Shown: positions 34,923 through 42,605 of the stretch, one piece after another
How positions within the stretch are numbered: the stretch's first letter is position 1
How the letters are laid out: every line of letters begins with the position of its first letter
Origin: Pollutimonas subterranea
GTDB taxonomy: Bacteria; Pseudomonadota; Gammaproteobacteria; Burkholderiales; Burkholderiaceae_B
Length of the DNA stretch: 64,000 bases
Direction: 5' to 3'
Assembly (NCBI RefSeq): GCF_002849655.1
Contig: NZ_PDNW01000001.1
Location: 434,001 to 498,000, forward strand
Notes under the pieces: generated by a model
The model's database searches: none
The model's input: only the letters and a program-made list of their open reading frames with translations
Told to the model about the DNA's origin: nothing
Position numbers and translations under genes: made by a program

Positions 34923-36131
34923 TTACTCGCCCAATAGTTCGGCGACCGGATGTAGTCCTTCGATATGTTGTGATACCACCTTAACCACGACGACTATGGG
35001 CACGCACAGTAACATGCCCCACACGCCCCAAAGCCATCCGCCAAACAACAAGGCCACGAAAACAGCTGTTGCATTCATTTTGGCGATGCGACCTGTCATC
35101 CAGGTTGTGACCAGGGTGCCGACGATGGAAGCGATCGCGAGCGTGGCGGCCATCACCAGCGCCATCATCGAGAATGACTCGAATTGCAGGAACGCGGCCG
35201 AGCCGGTCGCTGCGGCGGCAATCACTGTCCCGAAATAGGGAATGATATGCAGGAGCCCGGCCACCACAGCCCACGCACCGGCGTTTTCCATGCCGATTAC
35301 GTAGAGGACCACCCAGGTCACCAACCCCAGCAGCGTGTTCGTGACCAGCAGCATCAGCATGTATTTCTGGATCGACAGGTTGATGTCGTCCAGAATCTGG
35401 ACGGTGATTTTCTTGTTTGATAAGGACGGCCCGGTCATTTTGACCAGCTTGCGCTTGAAGGTGTCGCCCGACAGCAAGGCGAAAAATACCAGGAACATAA
35501 TCACAATCAGTTTGCCGGCAAAGGCGGCAACGCTAAGGGATCCAGTCCAAAGCCATTGATTCAAATTGAAGTCGGGCGGTTGGACTGCAGTCGGTGCAGC
35601 GGCGGCGTCCTGCATCGCGTCAGTGTTTGGACTGGCCGCCTTTTTCAAGGCGTCCGCGGCACTGCGCAGCTTTTCCAGCGTGCCAAGCTCGCCATTGTCA
35701 ATCCGCTGCAGGGCGTTGTTCAGCTTATAGGTAGCGATAGGGAGTTCGTCGACAATGGATTGCGCTTCGTTATACACGGAGGTCAGCACACCGGCGGCTG
35801 ATCCGAACAAGGCCAGCATGACGAGCGTGGCGCCTATGACTCGTGGAACCCGGCGTCGCTCCAGCCATAATACGACCGGGCTCAAGGTGTAGGCGATCAG
35901 GATTCCGAATACGAGCGGGATAAAAAATTCCCGAGCCCATTGCAGCGCGAAGATGAAGGCAATGGTGGCAAGCACGGTCAATGCCATTCCACCGGCCTGG
36001 ACCCGGGGGCGCAGCTCGGGCAGGGATATCTCGGCCACGGGTTTTGCGGTGGCGCCGATATCCGCGACGTCGGAGCTGGTATTTACGGCCGCCGGAACGT
36101 GGGCGGCTGGGGTAGTCTTGATCGTATCCAT
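34923..36131 (-). CDS. AI-2E (TqsA/PerM) family permease, longer form
   Basis: The 402-residue protein has a hydrophilic N-terminal tail of about 45 residues, then helices beginning ALTVLATIAFIFALQW and FFIPLVFGILIAYTLSPVVLWLERR. The family blocks IPYFGTVIAAAATG and MNATAVFVALLFGGWLWGVWGMLL are near the end. A charged segment of about 95 residues (from YNEAQSIVDELPI) sits between helices, as in PerM-type proteins. It is upstream of the second AI-2E permease and probably in the same operon. The start is ATG 36131; the 100 bases beyond it (36132-36231) show nothing definite. Confidence 0.88.
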   Translation of the reverse strand: MDTIKTTPAAHVPAAVNTSSDVADIGATAKPVAEISLPELRPRVQAGGMALTVLATIAFIFALQWAREFFIPLVFGILIAYTLSPVVLWLERRRVPRVIGATLVMLALFGSAAGVLTSVYNEAQSIVDELPIATYKLNNALQRIDNGELGTLEKLRSAADALKKAASPNTDAMQDAAAAPTAVQPPDFNLNQWLWTGSLSVAAFAGKLIVIMFLVFFALLSGDTFKRKLVKMTGPSLSNKKITVQILDDINLSIQKYMLMLLVTNTLLGLVTWVVLYVIGMENAGAWAVVAGLLHIIPYFGTVIAAAATGSAAFLQFESFSMMALVMAATLAIASIVGTLVTTWMTGRIAKMNATAVFVALLFGGWLWGVWGMLLCVPIVVVVKVVSQHIEGLHPVAELLGE

Positions 36132-36231
36132 TGTGGTCTCATGCGGATAAGCAGCGCGTTGCCTGCGCGCATAGTATAAATGCCCGCGCGTGCGCGTATT
36201 CCATTAGCGGCTACCTGCCTGGGGGACTGTA

Positions 36232-36456
36232 TCAAGGAAGCAGCCGGAAGCCCGCATCGACGCCCCAACGATCAGTACGTCGCAGCCATACCGTATTGCA
36301 CGCCACGCATCGGTATTGCCGTTCAAGCGCTCCATCGTACGATTCGGGTGGCCTCGCACCCTGTAGTCGCATGGATACGTGAGGTTTGGTGCCTCCTGTT
36401 CCCAGCGACAATTCACGACAAGACGGACAAAGGGTTATGTTATTAGTAAGGTCCAT
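36232..36456 (-). CDS. Small zinc-ribbon-like protein (74 aa)
   Basis: The frame from ATG 36456 gives a 74-residue basic protein with two CxxC pairs, CPSC near residue 10 and CVAC near residue 51, the typical ligand set of a zinc ribbon. Between them lies GALERQYRC, and after them VWLRRTDRWGVDAGFRLLP. The evenly spaced Cys pairs and conserved-looking Trp/Arg motifs are unlikely in a random frame. A TTG at 36474 is an alternative start. The ribosome site is weak. A possible role in nucleic-acid binding is inferred only from the fold. 36457-36583 upstream is AT-rich, with nothing recognised. Confidence 0.6.
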   Translation of the reverse strand: MDLTNNITLCPSCRELSLGTGGTKPHVSMRLQGARPPESYDGALERQYRCVACNTVWLRRTDRWGVDAGFRLLP

Positions 36457-36583
36457 GTCACTAGGGTATAGCAAAAAGAAATAGTAGAAAGGTTTACTTA
36501 CCTTGTGGCGAAAATAGCTCGCGGGCTTTCAGGCTGTGCAAGTTATTGCTGTATCGAGCCGTAACGATCAGCAACTTTCGTGC

Positions 36584-36967
36584 CTATTGACGCGTATTGG
36601 GTGCCCGTGATTTCGATGGCTTTTCGGCATCTCCGGTCGCTGTTGGCTGAGAGCCGCTCGAAGGGTGCGTGCTGTTCCCGCTGGCTGACCTATTAGGGGC
36701 CTGTACACCTTCGCTACCGTCTTTCAGCGTCGATCCAGGACGCGTTGACGCCTTATCTGTGGAAGAACTCGCACTGTTTGGCTCGATCTGGCGGTTATCC
36801 GGCTTGATGCCCGTACTTCCGGCAAGCCCGCTTGGATTGGTTGACTCGGCTTGCGCTTCAACACCGGCCGAGTCGGAGCCGGAACGGCCGCTGGGGCCTT
36901 GTGAGTAAGCTGTCGTCGCCACGGCGAGTGGCAGTAAACAGGCGGCGATAGAAAACATCTTTTTCAT
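36584..36967 (-). CDS. Small secreted, disordered protein
   Basis: The 127-residue product starts at ATG 36967, set by the strong AAGGAGG site just upstream; the longer frame is not preferred. Residues 1-22 are a signal peptide (KKMFSIAACLLPLAVATTAYS). The mature part is almost entirely Ser, Gly, Pro, Asn, Asp, Thr and Lys, without Cys or hydrophobic core, so it is probably a disordered periplasmic protein. Similar low-complexity exported proteins are common in this bacterial group with no known function. The 37000-37146 region upstream has no other gene. Confidence 0.7.
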   Translation of the reverse strand: MKKMFSIAACLLPLAVATTAYSQGPSGRSGSDSAGVEAQAESTNPSGLAGSTGIKPDNRQIEPNSASSSTDKASTRPGSTLKDGSEGVQAPNRSASGNSTHPSSGSQPTATGDAEKPSKSRAPNTRQ

Positions 36968-37146
36968 GGCTTCCTCCTTGGTGCTGGCAGATAAGTGACA
37001 GTTCAGCAAACGATGTGCCGCTGCAGCGTAAAGCACACGCTTTGGCCTCTTGGCCGCGACTGGAAAGTAGGTGGAGCGTCAGTAGCACGCGAATCGAAGG
37101 CACGGCGCTTGCTCGCGTGCCATGATCGTTCAGAGGAGTTCAATTC

Positions 37147-37338
37147 ATGATAGATAATCCGGAAAATAATGTGCCCCGGGACCCGTCTCGCATAGACATC
37201 AATCAAGAGCGCGAACTTCGTTACTGGTGCGATCAGTTCCAGTGCAAGCCCGACGAACTCAGGGTCGCGGTTGATTCGGTCGGTACGTCCGTCCAGGACG
37301 TCAAAATCTACTTAGGAAAAGACCGGCGACCTGTATAG
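37147..37338 (+). CDS. DUF3606 small protein
   Basis: The 63-residue protein has the DUF3606 pattern: a Pro/Asp-rich start with DPSRIDINQERELRYWC, then a helix-turn-helix-like CKPDELRVAVDSVG followed by SVQDVKIYL. DUF3606 proteins are small, usually in stress-related accessory settings, and their role is unknown. An AGAGGAG ribosome site precedes the ATG. An unrelated membrane-protein gene starts 18 bases downstream. Confidence 0.85.
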   Translation: MIDNPENNVPRDPSRIDINQERELRYWCDQFQCKPDELRVAVDSVGTSVQDVKIYLGKDRRPV

Positions 37339-37356
37339 GCCAGTCATCGCCGTGCA

Positions 37357-37638
37357 ATGAACATCTCCAACTTCGAGCACGTCCTCTATGCCTTGTTGAT
37401 ACAGGCGGCGGTGTGGTTGCTGACGCGCAACTGGGGGCTGGGAGCGATGCTGGTCATCGGAGTGTTCATCGGACGAGAGCATGCCCAACGCGAGTACAAC
37501 GTCGACGGCTCGTCAAAGCTCACTCCTTGGGAGGCGTTCAATGTTTGGGATTGGAGCGTTGATGCCCAGCTCGACCTGGCTTTGCCTGTGGTTGCGGTGG
37601 TGCTTGTCGCCTTGGTAGCGAGCTATAGGTCTCGCTGA
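37357..37638 (+). CDS. Small two-helix membrane protein
   Basis: The 93-residue protein has a hydrophobic segment from YALLIQAAVWLLTRNWGLGAMLVIGVFIG (one long or two short helices) and a second at the C-terminus, LDLALPVVAVVLVALVASY. The segment between them, REHAQREYNVDGSSKLTPWEAFNVWDW, is hydrophilic with several Trp. Similar proteins of unknown function occur in phage or plasmid regions, but I do not assign a family. It lies between DUF3606 and an integrase fragment, in an accessory-looking stretch. Confidence 0.6.
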   Translation: MNISNFEHVLYALLIQAAVWLLTRNWGLGAMLVIGVFIGREHAQREYNVDGSSKLTPWEAFNVWDWSVDAQLDLALPVVAVVLVALVASYRSR

Positions 37639-37663
37639 CTGCAGTGCTGCGCTGTGTTCGCAC

Positions 37664-37894
37664 TTAGTTTGGAAACCGCGCCGCGTTCTTGCTTTTCGGA
37701 AACGCCACAGCGTAATCGAATTCATCTTTTTCTATAGCGCGCAGTATTCCGGCCCTTAAATCTGACGCCCGCTTCAAGTTGGAGGCGCTGGGCGTTAGCC
37801 GGAGCCTTTCGCGGCAGAGTGTGCCCCGATACTGGAATTCGATCTCAATGCTTGACTCCGAAGCGGGGCGGACGCCGTCGAGTTGATTCGCCAT
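37664..37894 (-). pseudogene. Integrase N-terminal arm domain only (DUF3596-like)
   Basis: The 76-residue product contains the arm DNA-binding domain found at the N-terminus of many phage tyrosine integrases: SSIEIEFQYRGTLCRERLRL, ASNLKRASDLRAGILRAIE and FDYAVAFP in the usual order. The core-binding and catalytic domains are missing; the frame ends soon after AFPKSKNAARFPN. It is most likely a remnant of an integrase from a lost element. The ATG is 10 bases after the stop of the short HD-domain gene. tRNA-Asn, a common integration site, is 560 bp away in the same orientation. Confidence 0.7.
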
Positions 37895-37904
37895 GCTATG
37901 CCTT

Positions 37905-38327
37905 TTAGTTTGCTGCGGTATTCCCTGCTGCTGGTCCTGAGAAGTGTTGGATTATCCATCGCTCACATATTTCCCATAGTTCGGGTGCACCTCTTTTGAT
38001 GGCAGGACCGTACCGGGAAAAGACCTGTTCAATTGATACGTCTTGTTCGGCCTGCATGTCGCTTGAAGAGCCGCTATGGATTGGAAAATCGCCGACGTCT
38101 ATCTCGACGATGTCATGCAGTAAAAGCATTTGTATGACTCGATTTGTATCCACAGCGCCGCAGGCATACTCATCCAATATCAAGGCGTATACCGCCAAGT
38201 GCCAGGAATGCTCGGCTGAATTTTCCTTCCGACTTTTATCAAGCAGCGGTGATTGCCGCATGACGTTTTTCAGTCGGTCGATTTCCTTTAGGAAGCTCAG
38301 CTGCTTTTCCAATCTGGTCAATTGCAT
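37905..38327 (-). CDS. HD-domain phosphohydrolase, shortened C-terminus
   Basis: The product has 140 residues. The N-terminal part matches HDDC2/YfbR-type nucleotide hydrolases: FLKEIDRLKNVMRQ, NSAEHSWHLAVYAL (metal-binding His of the first motif), LLLHDIVEIDVGDFPIH (HD dyad and neighbouring acids). Family members act on nucleotide phosphates and are usually about 180-200 residues. Here the sequence after about residue 95 departs from the family and ends with SGPAAGNTAAN, and the C-terminal LWEEFE-type helix and following region are missing. The gene may be inactive or a truncated form cut by integration. It lies 127 bp from tRNA-Asn. Confidence 0.65.
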   Translation of the reverse strand: MQLTRLEKQLSFLKEIDRLKNVMRQSPLLDKSRKENSAEHSWHLAVYALILDEYACGAVDTNRVIQMLLLHDIVEIDVGDFPIHSGSSSDMQAEQDVSIEQVFSRYGPAIKRGAPELWEICERWIIQHFSGPAAGNTAAN

Positions 38328-38414
38328 GATCTTTTACTTCTAAAGCGGGGACCGATAGACCCCCGAGTTCGGCGCGGATGCCGTATCGGGTTTTCGTTGC
38401 CGTCTTGTGGAGCA

Positions 38415-38444
38415 ACAAAAAGCCCCTCAATTGCTTGAGGGGCT
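38415..38444 (-). terminator. Rho-independent terminator of tRNA-Asn
   Basis: A perfect 10-bp stem, AGCCCCTCAA (38421-38430) with TTGAGGGGCT (38435-38444) and a 4-base loop, is followed on the minus strand by TTTTTGTT. It lies 9 bases beyond the 3' end of tRNA-Asn. Confidence 0.9.
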
Positions 38445-38453
38445 TGGTATTCT

Positions 38454-38529
38454 TGGCTCCCCGAACTGGGTTCGAACCAGTGACCTGCGGATTAACAGTC
38501 CGTCGCTCTACCGACTGAGCTATCGGGGA
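38454..38529 (-). tRNA. tRNA-Asn (anticodon GTT)
   Basis: The minus strand shows TCCCCGA at the 5' end (38529-38523), a matching 3' acceptor arm, an encoded GCCA end, D-arm GCTC, anticodon loop with GTT (CTGTTAA), and T-arm GGTTCGAACC. It is 76 bases long. Tyrosine integrases often target tRNA-Asn genes, and an integrase scrap lies about 560 bp downstream. No second copy of its 3' end was seen in the window. Confidence 0.95.
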
Positions 38530-38626
38530 ATTGGAGAAGCGAAACTATAGCACATTAATTTCATCTCTCGCAACTCGACCCGGGAAATGACCAATTACAG
38601 TCTCCCGGCGACGGGATTTTTCCGCT

Positions 38627-39169
38627 TCAATCCAGCAAATCCTTCATGTCGTCAGCATGCTCTTCTTCCACGGCCATGATGTCGATCAGCAAGTGCTTCG
38701 TCGTGGGATCGGTGTCGCCGATACGTTCGATCATTTGCCGATAGGACTCGATCGCGACGCGTTCGGCGATAAGGTTGGCCTTGATCATGCCCTTGATGTC
38801 GCTGCATTCGTCGTATTCAGCATGGCTGCGATCGACAAGAGTGGATGGATTGAAATCCGGGTCGCCGTTCAGTTGCACGATGCGTTCCGCAATCCGGCCG
38901 GCATGGTCTTCTTCTTCCTGTGCATGTTGCAGGAACTCAGCTTTTATCGGCTCGTTGACCAGGCCTGTGGCGGTGTAGTAGTGACGCTTATAGCGCAACG
39001 CACAGACCAGTTCGGTGGCCAGGGCGGCGTTCAGCATTTCTATGATTTCTTCGCGGTTTCCCTGATATCCGGACGGCACGGCTCCGCCTTCCAGGTCTTT
39101 GGCCGCGTTACGGATTGCAGCGACGTCGATAGGGGCGTGCAGGGTACTGGCAGGATTGTTGGCGTTCAT
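38627..39169 (-). CDS. Ferritin-like di-iron protein
   Basis: The 180-residue four-helix protein has the di-iron pattern: Glu in LNAALATELVCALRYKRHYY, ExxH in LQHAQEEEDHAGRIAERI, Glu in IKANLIAERVAIESYRQMI, and a second ExxH in AVEEEHADDM. It belongs with bacterioferritin/Dps-like proteins that store iron or detoxify peroxide; no Met for haem binding is evident. ATG at 39169 is preferred because AAAGGA lies five bases upstream of it; the ATG at 39175 overlaps that site. It is a single gene. A short divergent region (39170-39320) separates it from the DMT permease. Confidence 0.88.
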   Translation of the reverse strand: MNANNPASTLHAPIDVAAIRNAAKDLEGGAVPSGYQGNREEIIEMLNAALATELVCALRYKRHYYTATGLVNEPIKAEFLQHAQEEEDHAGRIAERIVQLNGDPDFNPSTLVDRSHAEYDECSDIKGMIKANLIAERVAIESYRQMIERIGDTDPTTKHLLIDIMAVEEEHADDMKDLLD

Positions 39170-39320
39170 GGGCATCCTTTATATTGTGGGCGGCTGTGTG
39201 CCGCAGAGCCATTCGATAGCAAGTACCGTGCCGCCAAGTACGGCTGGCGGTTGCCGTTGCCTTTGTCCTCAATGCAGTAAAGTATCACCTTGGTTTGTTT
39301 ATTTATTTTTCTGCGATGTC

Positions 39321-40250
39321 ATGAGCTCTCTTCCTGCCAATACCGACACAATAAAAACAAAAGAGTTCTGGATGGGCTTTTTGCTGGCAGGGGTTGGTGC
39401 GGTACTCTTTTCCGCCAAAGCCATCGTGGTGAAGCTTACTTATCGCTATGGGGTCGATGCCCTGACGATCATCGGTTTTCGCATGATGTTGTCGCTGCCT
39501 TTCTTCGCGGTCGTCGGCTGCTACCAGGCTCGCCGGGCGCACCTGGGTAAAATCCAACGCCTGACCGCAAAGGAAAGCGGGCAAATCGTTTTCCTGGGCT
39601 TCATCGGCTATTACTTGTCCAGTTATCTGGATTTTTTGGGCCTGCAATACATTACCGCGGGGCTTGAGCGCCTGATTCTCTTCCTGTCTCCCACTTTTGT
39701 GCTTTTGTTGACGGCGCTGTACCTGAAGCGGCCCATACCGGGCAAACAATGGTTTGCACTGGCCATGGCTTACCTGGGTGTAATCCTGGTTTTCCTGCAG
39801 GACTTATCCTTGAGCGGCGACAACGTCGTGCTGGGATCACTGTTCGTGCTGGGCTCGGCGGTGTCGTATGCCGTGTACATCATCAGTTCGGGTGAGCTTA
39901 TCAAGCGTGTGGGCGCCACCCGCCTGGTGGCCTATGCCATGTCGGTATCCGCAGTAATAAGCATGGTGCACTTTCTGGGCGTGCATTCGTGGCAGGGGCT
40001 CCAGCAGCCTTTGCCGGTGTACCAGCTGTCTCTGCTGCACGCCGTCGTCAATACCGTGGCACCTACATTCATGATCATGTGGTCGGTGGCGCGTATAGGC
40101 GCGCCCATGACATCCCAATTGGGCTTGCTCGGCCCCGTATCGGTATTGTTCCTGGCGGGATGGATATTAGGCGAGCCGATCACGACGCTGCAGCTGGTTG
40201 GCACTGCCTTTGTGCTGGCTGGCGCCGTGGTGCTCGGGCGCCGGCGCTAG
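39321..40250 (+). CDS. DMT-superfamily (EamA) permease
   Basis: The 309-residue protein has about ten helices in two EamA repeats (first from WMGFLLAGVGAVLFSAKAIVVKL, second from VVLGSLFVLGSAVSYAVYII). GLQYITAGLERLILFLSPTFVLLLTALYL is the end of the first repeat and ALYL..EPITTLQLVGTAFVLAGAVVL closes the second. It probably exports an amino acid or small metabolite. The open frame starts further upstream, but ATG 39321 gives a normal N-terminus. Its stop shares bases with the stop of the convergent patatin gene. Confidence 0.88.
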   Translation: MSSLPANTDTIKTKEFWMGFLLAGVGAVLFSAKAIVVKLTYRYGVDALTIIGFRMMLSLPFFAVVGCYQARRAHLGKIQRLTAKESGQIVFLGFIGYYLSSYLDFLGLQYITAGLERLILFLSPTFVLLLTALYLKRPIPGKQWFALAMAYLGVILVFLQDLSLSGDNVVLGSLFVLGSAVSYAVYIISSGELIKRVGATRLVAYAMSVSAVISMVHFLGVHSWQGLQQPLPVYQLSLLHAVVNTVAPTFMIMWSVARIGAPMTSQLGLLGPVSVLFLAGWILGEPITTLQLVGTAFVLAGAVVLGRRR

Positions 40251-41566
40251 CTTTTCCGGGCGTGGGCGCGCCGGGTGTTCCGGTGCATCCTGTGCTCCAG
40301 CTCTTCGCGGTGCACGTCATGCGTGACAAAGCCGGATACGTCTTCGGGCATTGCCAGGCGCTCGGGCTCTTGAAGCGTCAGGCGTATATCCTTCTGGCCG
40401 CATTCCCAGTGCTCGCGCATGGTGGCCAGGCCGAACTGATAATCCTTGTAGTGCTGCTCGTAAGGTCTGTTGCGGTAGATCAGGTGTATGACGTTATAGC
40501 GTTTGCTGCAGGCCAAGTCTTCGGCGAGCTGATAGTAGGCTTTCTTGTCGTTGCGGACGTCCTGCGGAATGTCCTCCAGCATACTCAGCAGCATGTGGCG
40601 CAAGTATTGTGACCAGCGCAATTGCTCGGTAACCAGGCGCGTACGGCTGGAATACTGGATATCCTTGATGCGGTCGGATACTTCGCTCATATTGGTGGGT
40701 ACGCTGCCGCGAGCGCTCCACAGGTCCACCTGAAATGCCAATGTGTCGCGCATTGGACGGGATTCCAGCACATGTGCCAGGGGGGTGTTTGAGACCAGCC
40801 CACCGTCCCAATAGTAGTCGCCGTCAATTTCAACGGGTGCGAAGGCCGGTGGCAGCGCGCCCGATGCCATGAAGTGTTCGGCACGCAGGCGAATTTTGGT
40901 ATTTTCGAAATAGACAAAATTACCGGTGCGCACATTGACCGCGCCTACCGATACTTCATGTTCGCCCGAGTTGATACGGTCAAAATCACAAAGCCTTTCC
41001 AATGTGTCTTTCAGTGCGCTGGTGTCGTAGTAGCTGGCCGTCTCCGGTTTGCCCGGCGTAATTTGAGGAGCCGGCGGGAAGCGGGGCGTAAAGAAACCCT
41101 TCTGGCCATTCATCATGGCGCTGCCGGCATGCCAGGCGCTCAAGGATTGCCGAACCATGTCGTTCAAATTGAAAAGCGATTGCTCAACAAAGGGATGCAG
41201 CGCCACGCCGAAATTCGGTTGGCAGATGGTTTCCCAGAATTCGGTCAGGCGCGCGATGCGCTTCTCCGGCGGGTTGCCGGCAATAATGGCGATATTCAAC
41301 GCACCTATCGATATCCCGGCCAGGCAGGTCAATTCAATGCCGGCTTCATGCAGACCCTGGTAGACGCCGGCCTGGTAAGCACCCAGCGCGCCGCCGCCTT
41401 GCAACACCAATGCCACCGTCTCGTAGGGAGGCAGTGTGGGATCGGTGTTCAGTGGCGCCTCGGCCTGATGGTTAACCGGATCGGGGGTGGCGGCCGCGTC
41501 GGGCGGCGCCGTGGAGTCGGCTTGTTGGGTGCCGCCTAGCGGTGAAGTCGGGCGTTTTTTAGTCAT
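40247..41566 (-). CDS. Patatin-like phospholipase
   Basis: The 439-residue protein has the patatin core: an oxyanion-hole loop VLQGGGALGAYQAGVYQG, the nucleophile motif GISIG with Ser, and the Asp dyad motif YYWDGGLVSNTPL. The C-terminal 150 residues (from VDLWSARGSVPTN) contain the DUF3734-like domain frequent in bacterial members. The N-terminal 50 residues are a Pro/Ala-rich disordered tail. It likely hydrolyses phospholipid or acyl esters in the cytoplasm or at the membrane. It converges with the DMT permease; the palindrome CTAG at 40247-40250 supplies both stop codons. Confidence 0.9.
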   Translation of the reverse strand: MTKKRPTSPLGGTQQADSTAPPDAAATPDPVNHQAEAPLNTDPTLPPYETVALVLQGGGALGAYQAGVYQGLHEAGIELTCLAGISIGALNIAIIAGNPPEKRIARLTEFWETICQPNFGVALHPFVEQSLFNLNDMVRQSLSAWHAGSAMMNGQKGFFTPRFPPAPQITPGKPETASYYDTSALKDTLERLCDFDRINSGEHEVSVGAVNVRTGNFVYFENTKIRLRAEHFMASGALPPAFAPVEIDGDYYWDGGLVSNTPLAHVLESRPMRDTLAFQVDLWSARGSVPTNMSEVSDRIKDIQYSSRTRLVTEQLRWSQYLRHMLLSMLEDIPQDVRNDKKAYYQLAEDLACSKRYNVIHLIYRNRPYEQHYKDYQFGLATMREHWECGQKDIRLTLQEPERLAMPEDVSGFVTHDVHREELEHRMHRNTRRAHARKS

Positions 41567-41620
41567 GAGTGCCTATATGTGTCGGGGAATACCCTTGCGG
41601 TAACGATAACATTTTCGTTC

Positions 41621-42508
41621 TCACCGATCTGGAATGACGCACTCCACGAAGGCGTCGATCAGGGCGCCGCGATATCGGGACTTATGCAGAACCAGTGCAA
41701 GCCGCCGGTGCAGATTCAAAAACGGCGTATCCAGGATCTTGAGTCGTCCGACGGCTACGGCATCCACGGTCGCCGCCGACGGCAGGCAGGCGATACCCAA
41801 TCCGGCAATGACGGCTTGTTTAATGGCTTCGACCTGACCCAGCTCCAAAAGTATCCGCCCCGGCGGCAAGTGGGTCAGCGCCTGTTCGGCCAGGACCCGC
41901 ATCGCGGAACCGTGTTCGCGCAATATCCAGAGCGCATCCTTGAAATGGCGTGCTTTCAGGTCATCGCGCTGAGCCAGCGGATGAGAGGGCGCTGCGCAAA
42001 CCACCAGCGCATCGTCGCGCCAGGGGATGATATCGAGCTGCGGGTGGTTGACAGGGCCTTCGACGCACGCAACGTCAATGCGGTGCTCGAGCAACGCTGC
42101 GGCAATCCGGTCGGTATTCTCGACGCTTACCTGCAAGGCAACTTGGGGATGCCGGGCGATGAAGGGGCCCAGCAGGGCGCCCACCAGGTAGTTGCCAACC
42201 GTATTGCTGGTACCCACGCGTAGCTCGCCGGTGAGCACCAGTGGATGGTCGCCGGTCTGGCGCATTATTTCGTGGATGCGCTCGATGACTTCCTGGGCCA
42301 TGGGCAGGAGCTCTTTTCCACGTGGGCTCAGCCGCAGCCGCCCCCGCTCCCGGTCGAACAGCTGAGTGTTCAATTGCCGTTCGAGTTCGCCCAGGGCCAT
42401 GCTTACAGCGGGCTGGGTTACAAAAAGCCGTTCGGCTGCGGCGCCGACGGTGCCGGTGGCTGCGATTGTGACGAATACCTCAAGTTGGCGTACGCTGATT
42501 CCTATCAT
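41621..42508 (-). CDS. yeiE: LysR-family regulator, YeiE type
   Basis: The 295-residue protein has a winged helix-turn-helix (RQLEVFVTIAATGTVGAAAERLFVTQPAVSMALGELE) and a periplasmic-binding-like effector domain. It is divergent from the UPF0324 gene yeiH with a 97-bp gap, the same arrangement as yeiE-yeiH in enteric bacteria, where YeiE regulates its neighbour and responds to sulfite. The name is therefore a family plus context inference. The AT-rich gap contains a LysR-type site (see 42518-42591). Confidence 0.85.
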   Translation of the reverse strand: MIGISVRQLEVFVTIAATGTVGAAAERLFVTQPAVSMALGELERQLNTQLFDRERGRLRLSPRGKELLPMAQEVIERIHEIMRQTGDHPLVLTGELRVGTSNTVGNYLVGALLGPFIARHPQVALQVSVENTDRIAAALLEHRIDVACVEGPVNHPQLDIIPWRDDALVVCAAPSHPLAQRDDLKARHFKDALWILREHGSAMRVLAEQALTHLPPGRILLELGQVEAIKQAVIAGLGIACLPSAATVDAVAVGRLKILDTPFLNLHRRLALVLHKSRYRGALIDAFVECVIPDR

Positions 42509-42517
42509 CAGTAAATT

Positions 42518-42591
42518 TTATACGTTTTATAAATGTTAATGAATTTATTTATGGTGCTGGGAGATTTAACATAACTGCAAGTAATTAACAT
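42518..42591. promoter_or_regulatory. Probable LysR operator region between yeiE and yeiH
   Basis: The 97-bp gap is markedly AT-rich. It contains the palindrome TTATA-N5-TATAA at 42518-42532, which fits a LysR-type dyad, and two direct copies of TTAACAT at 42566-42572 and 42585-42591, starting 19 bases apart. The second copy is 14 bases before the yeiH ATG. Binding is inferred from position and symmetry only. Confidence 0.4.
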
Positions 42592-42605
42592 ATGCGACTT
42601 TCTCC

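Noticed and set aside
38454-38480. Possible attachment-site copy of the tRNA-Asn 3' end near the integrase scrap
   Set aside because: No second copy of the sequence was found by eye around 37600-37900 or elsewhere in the window.
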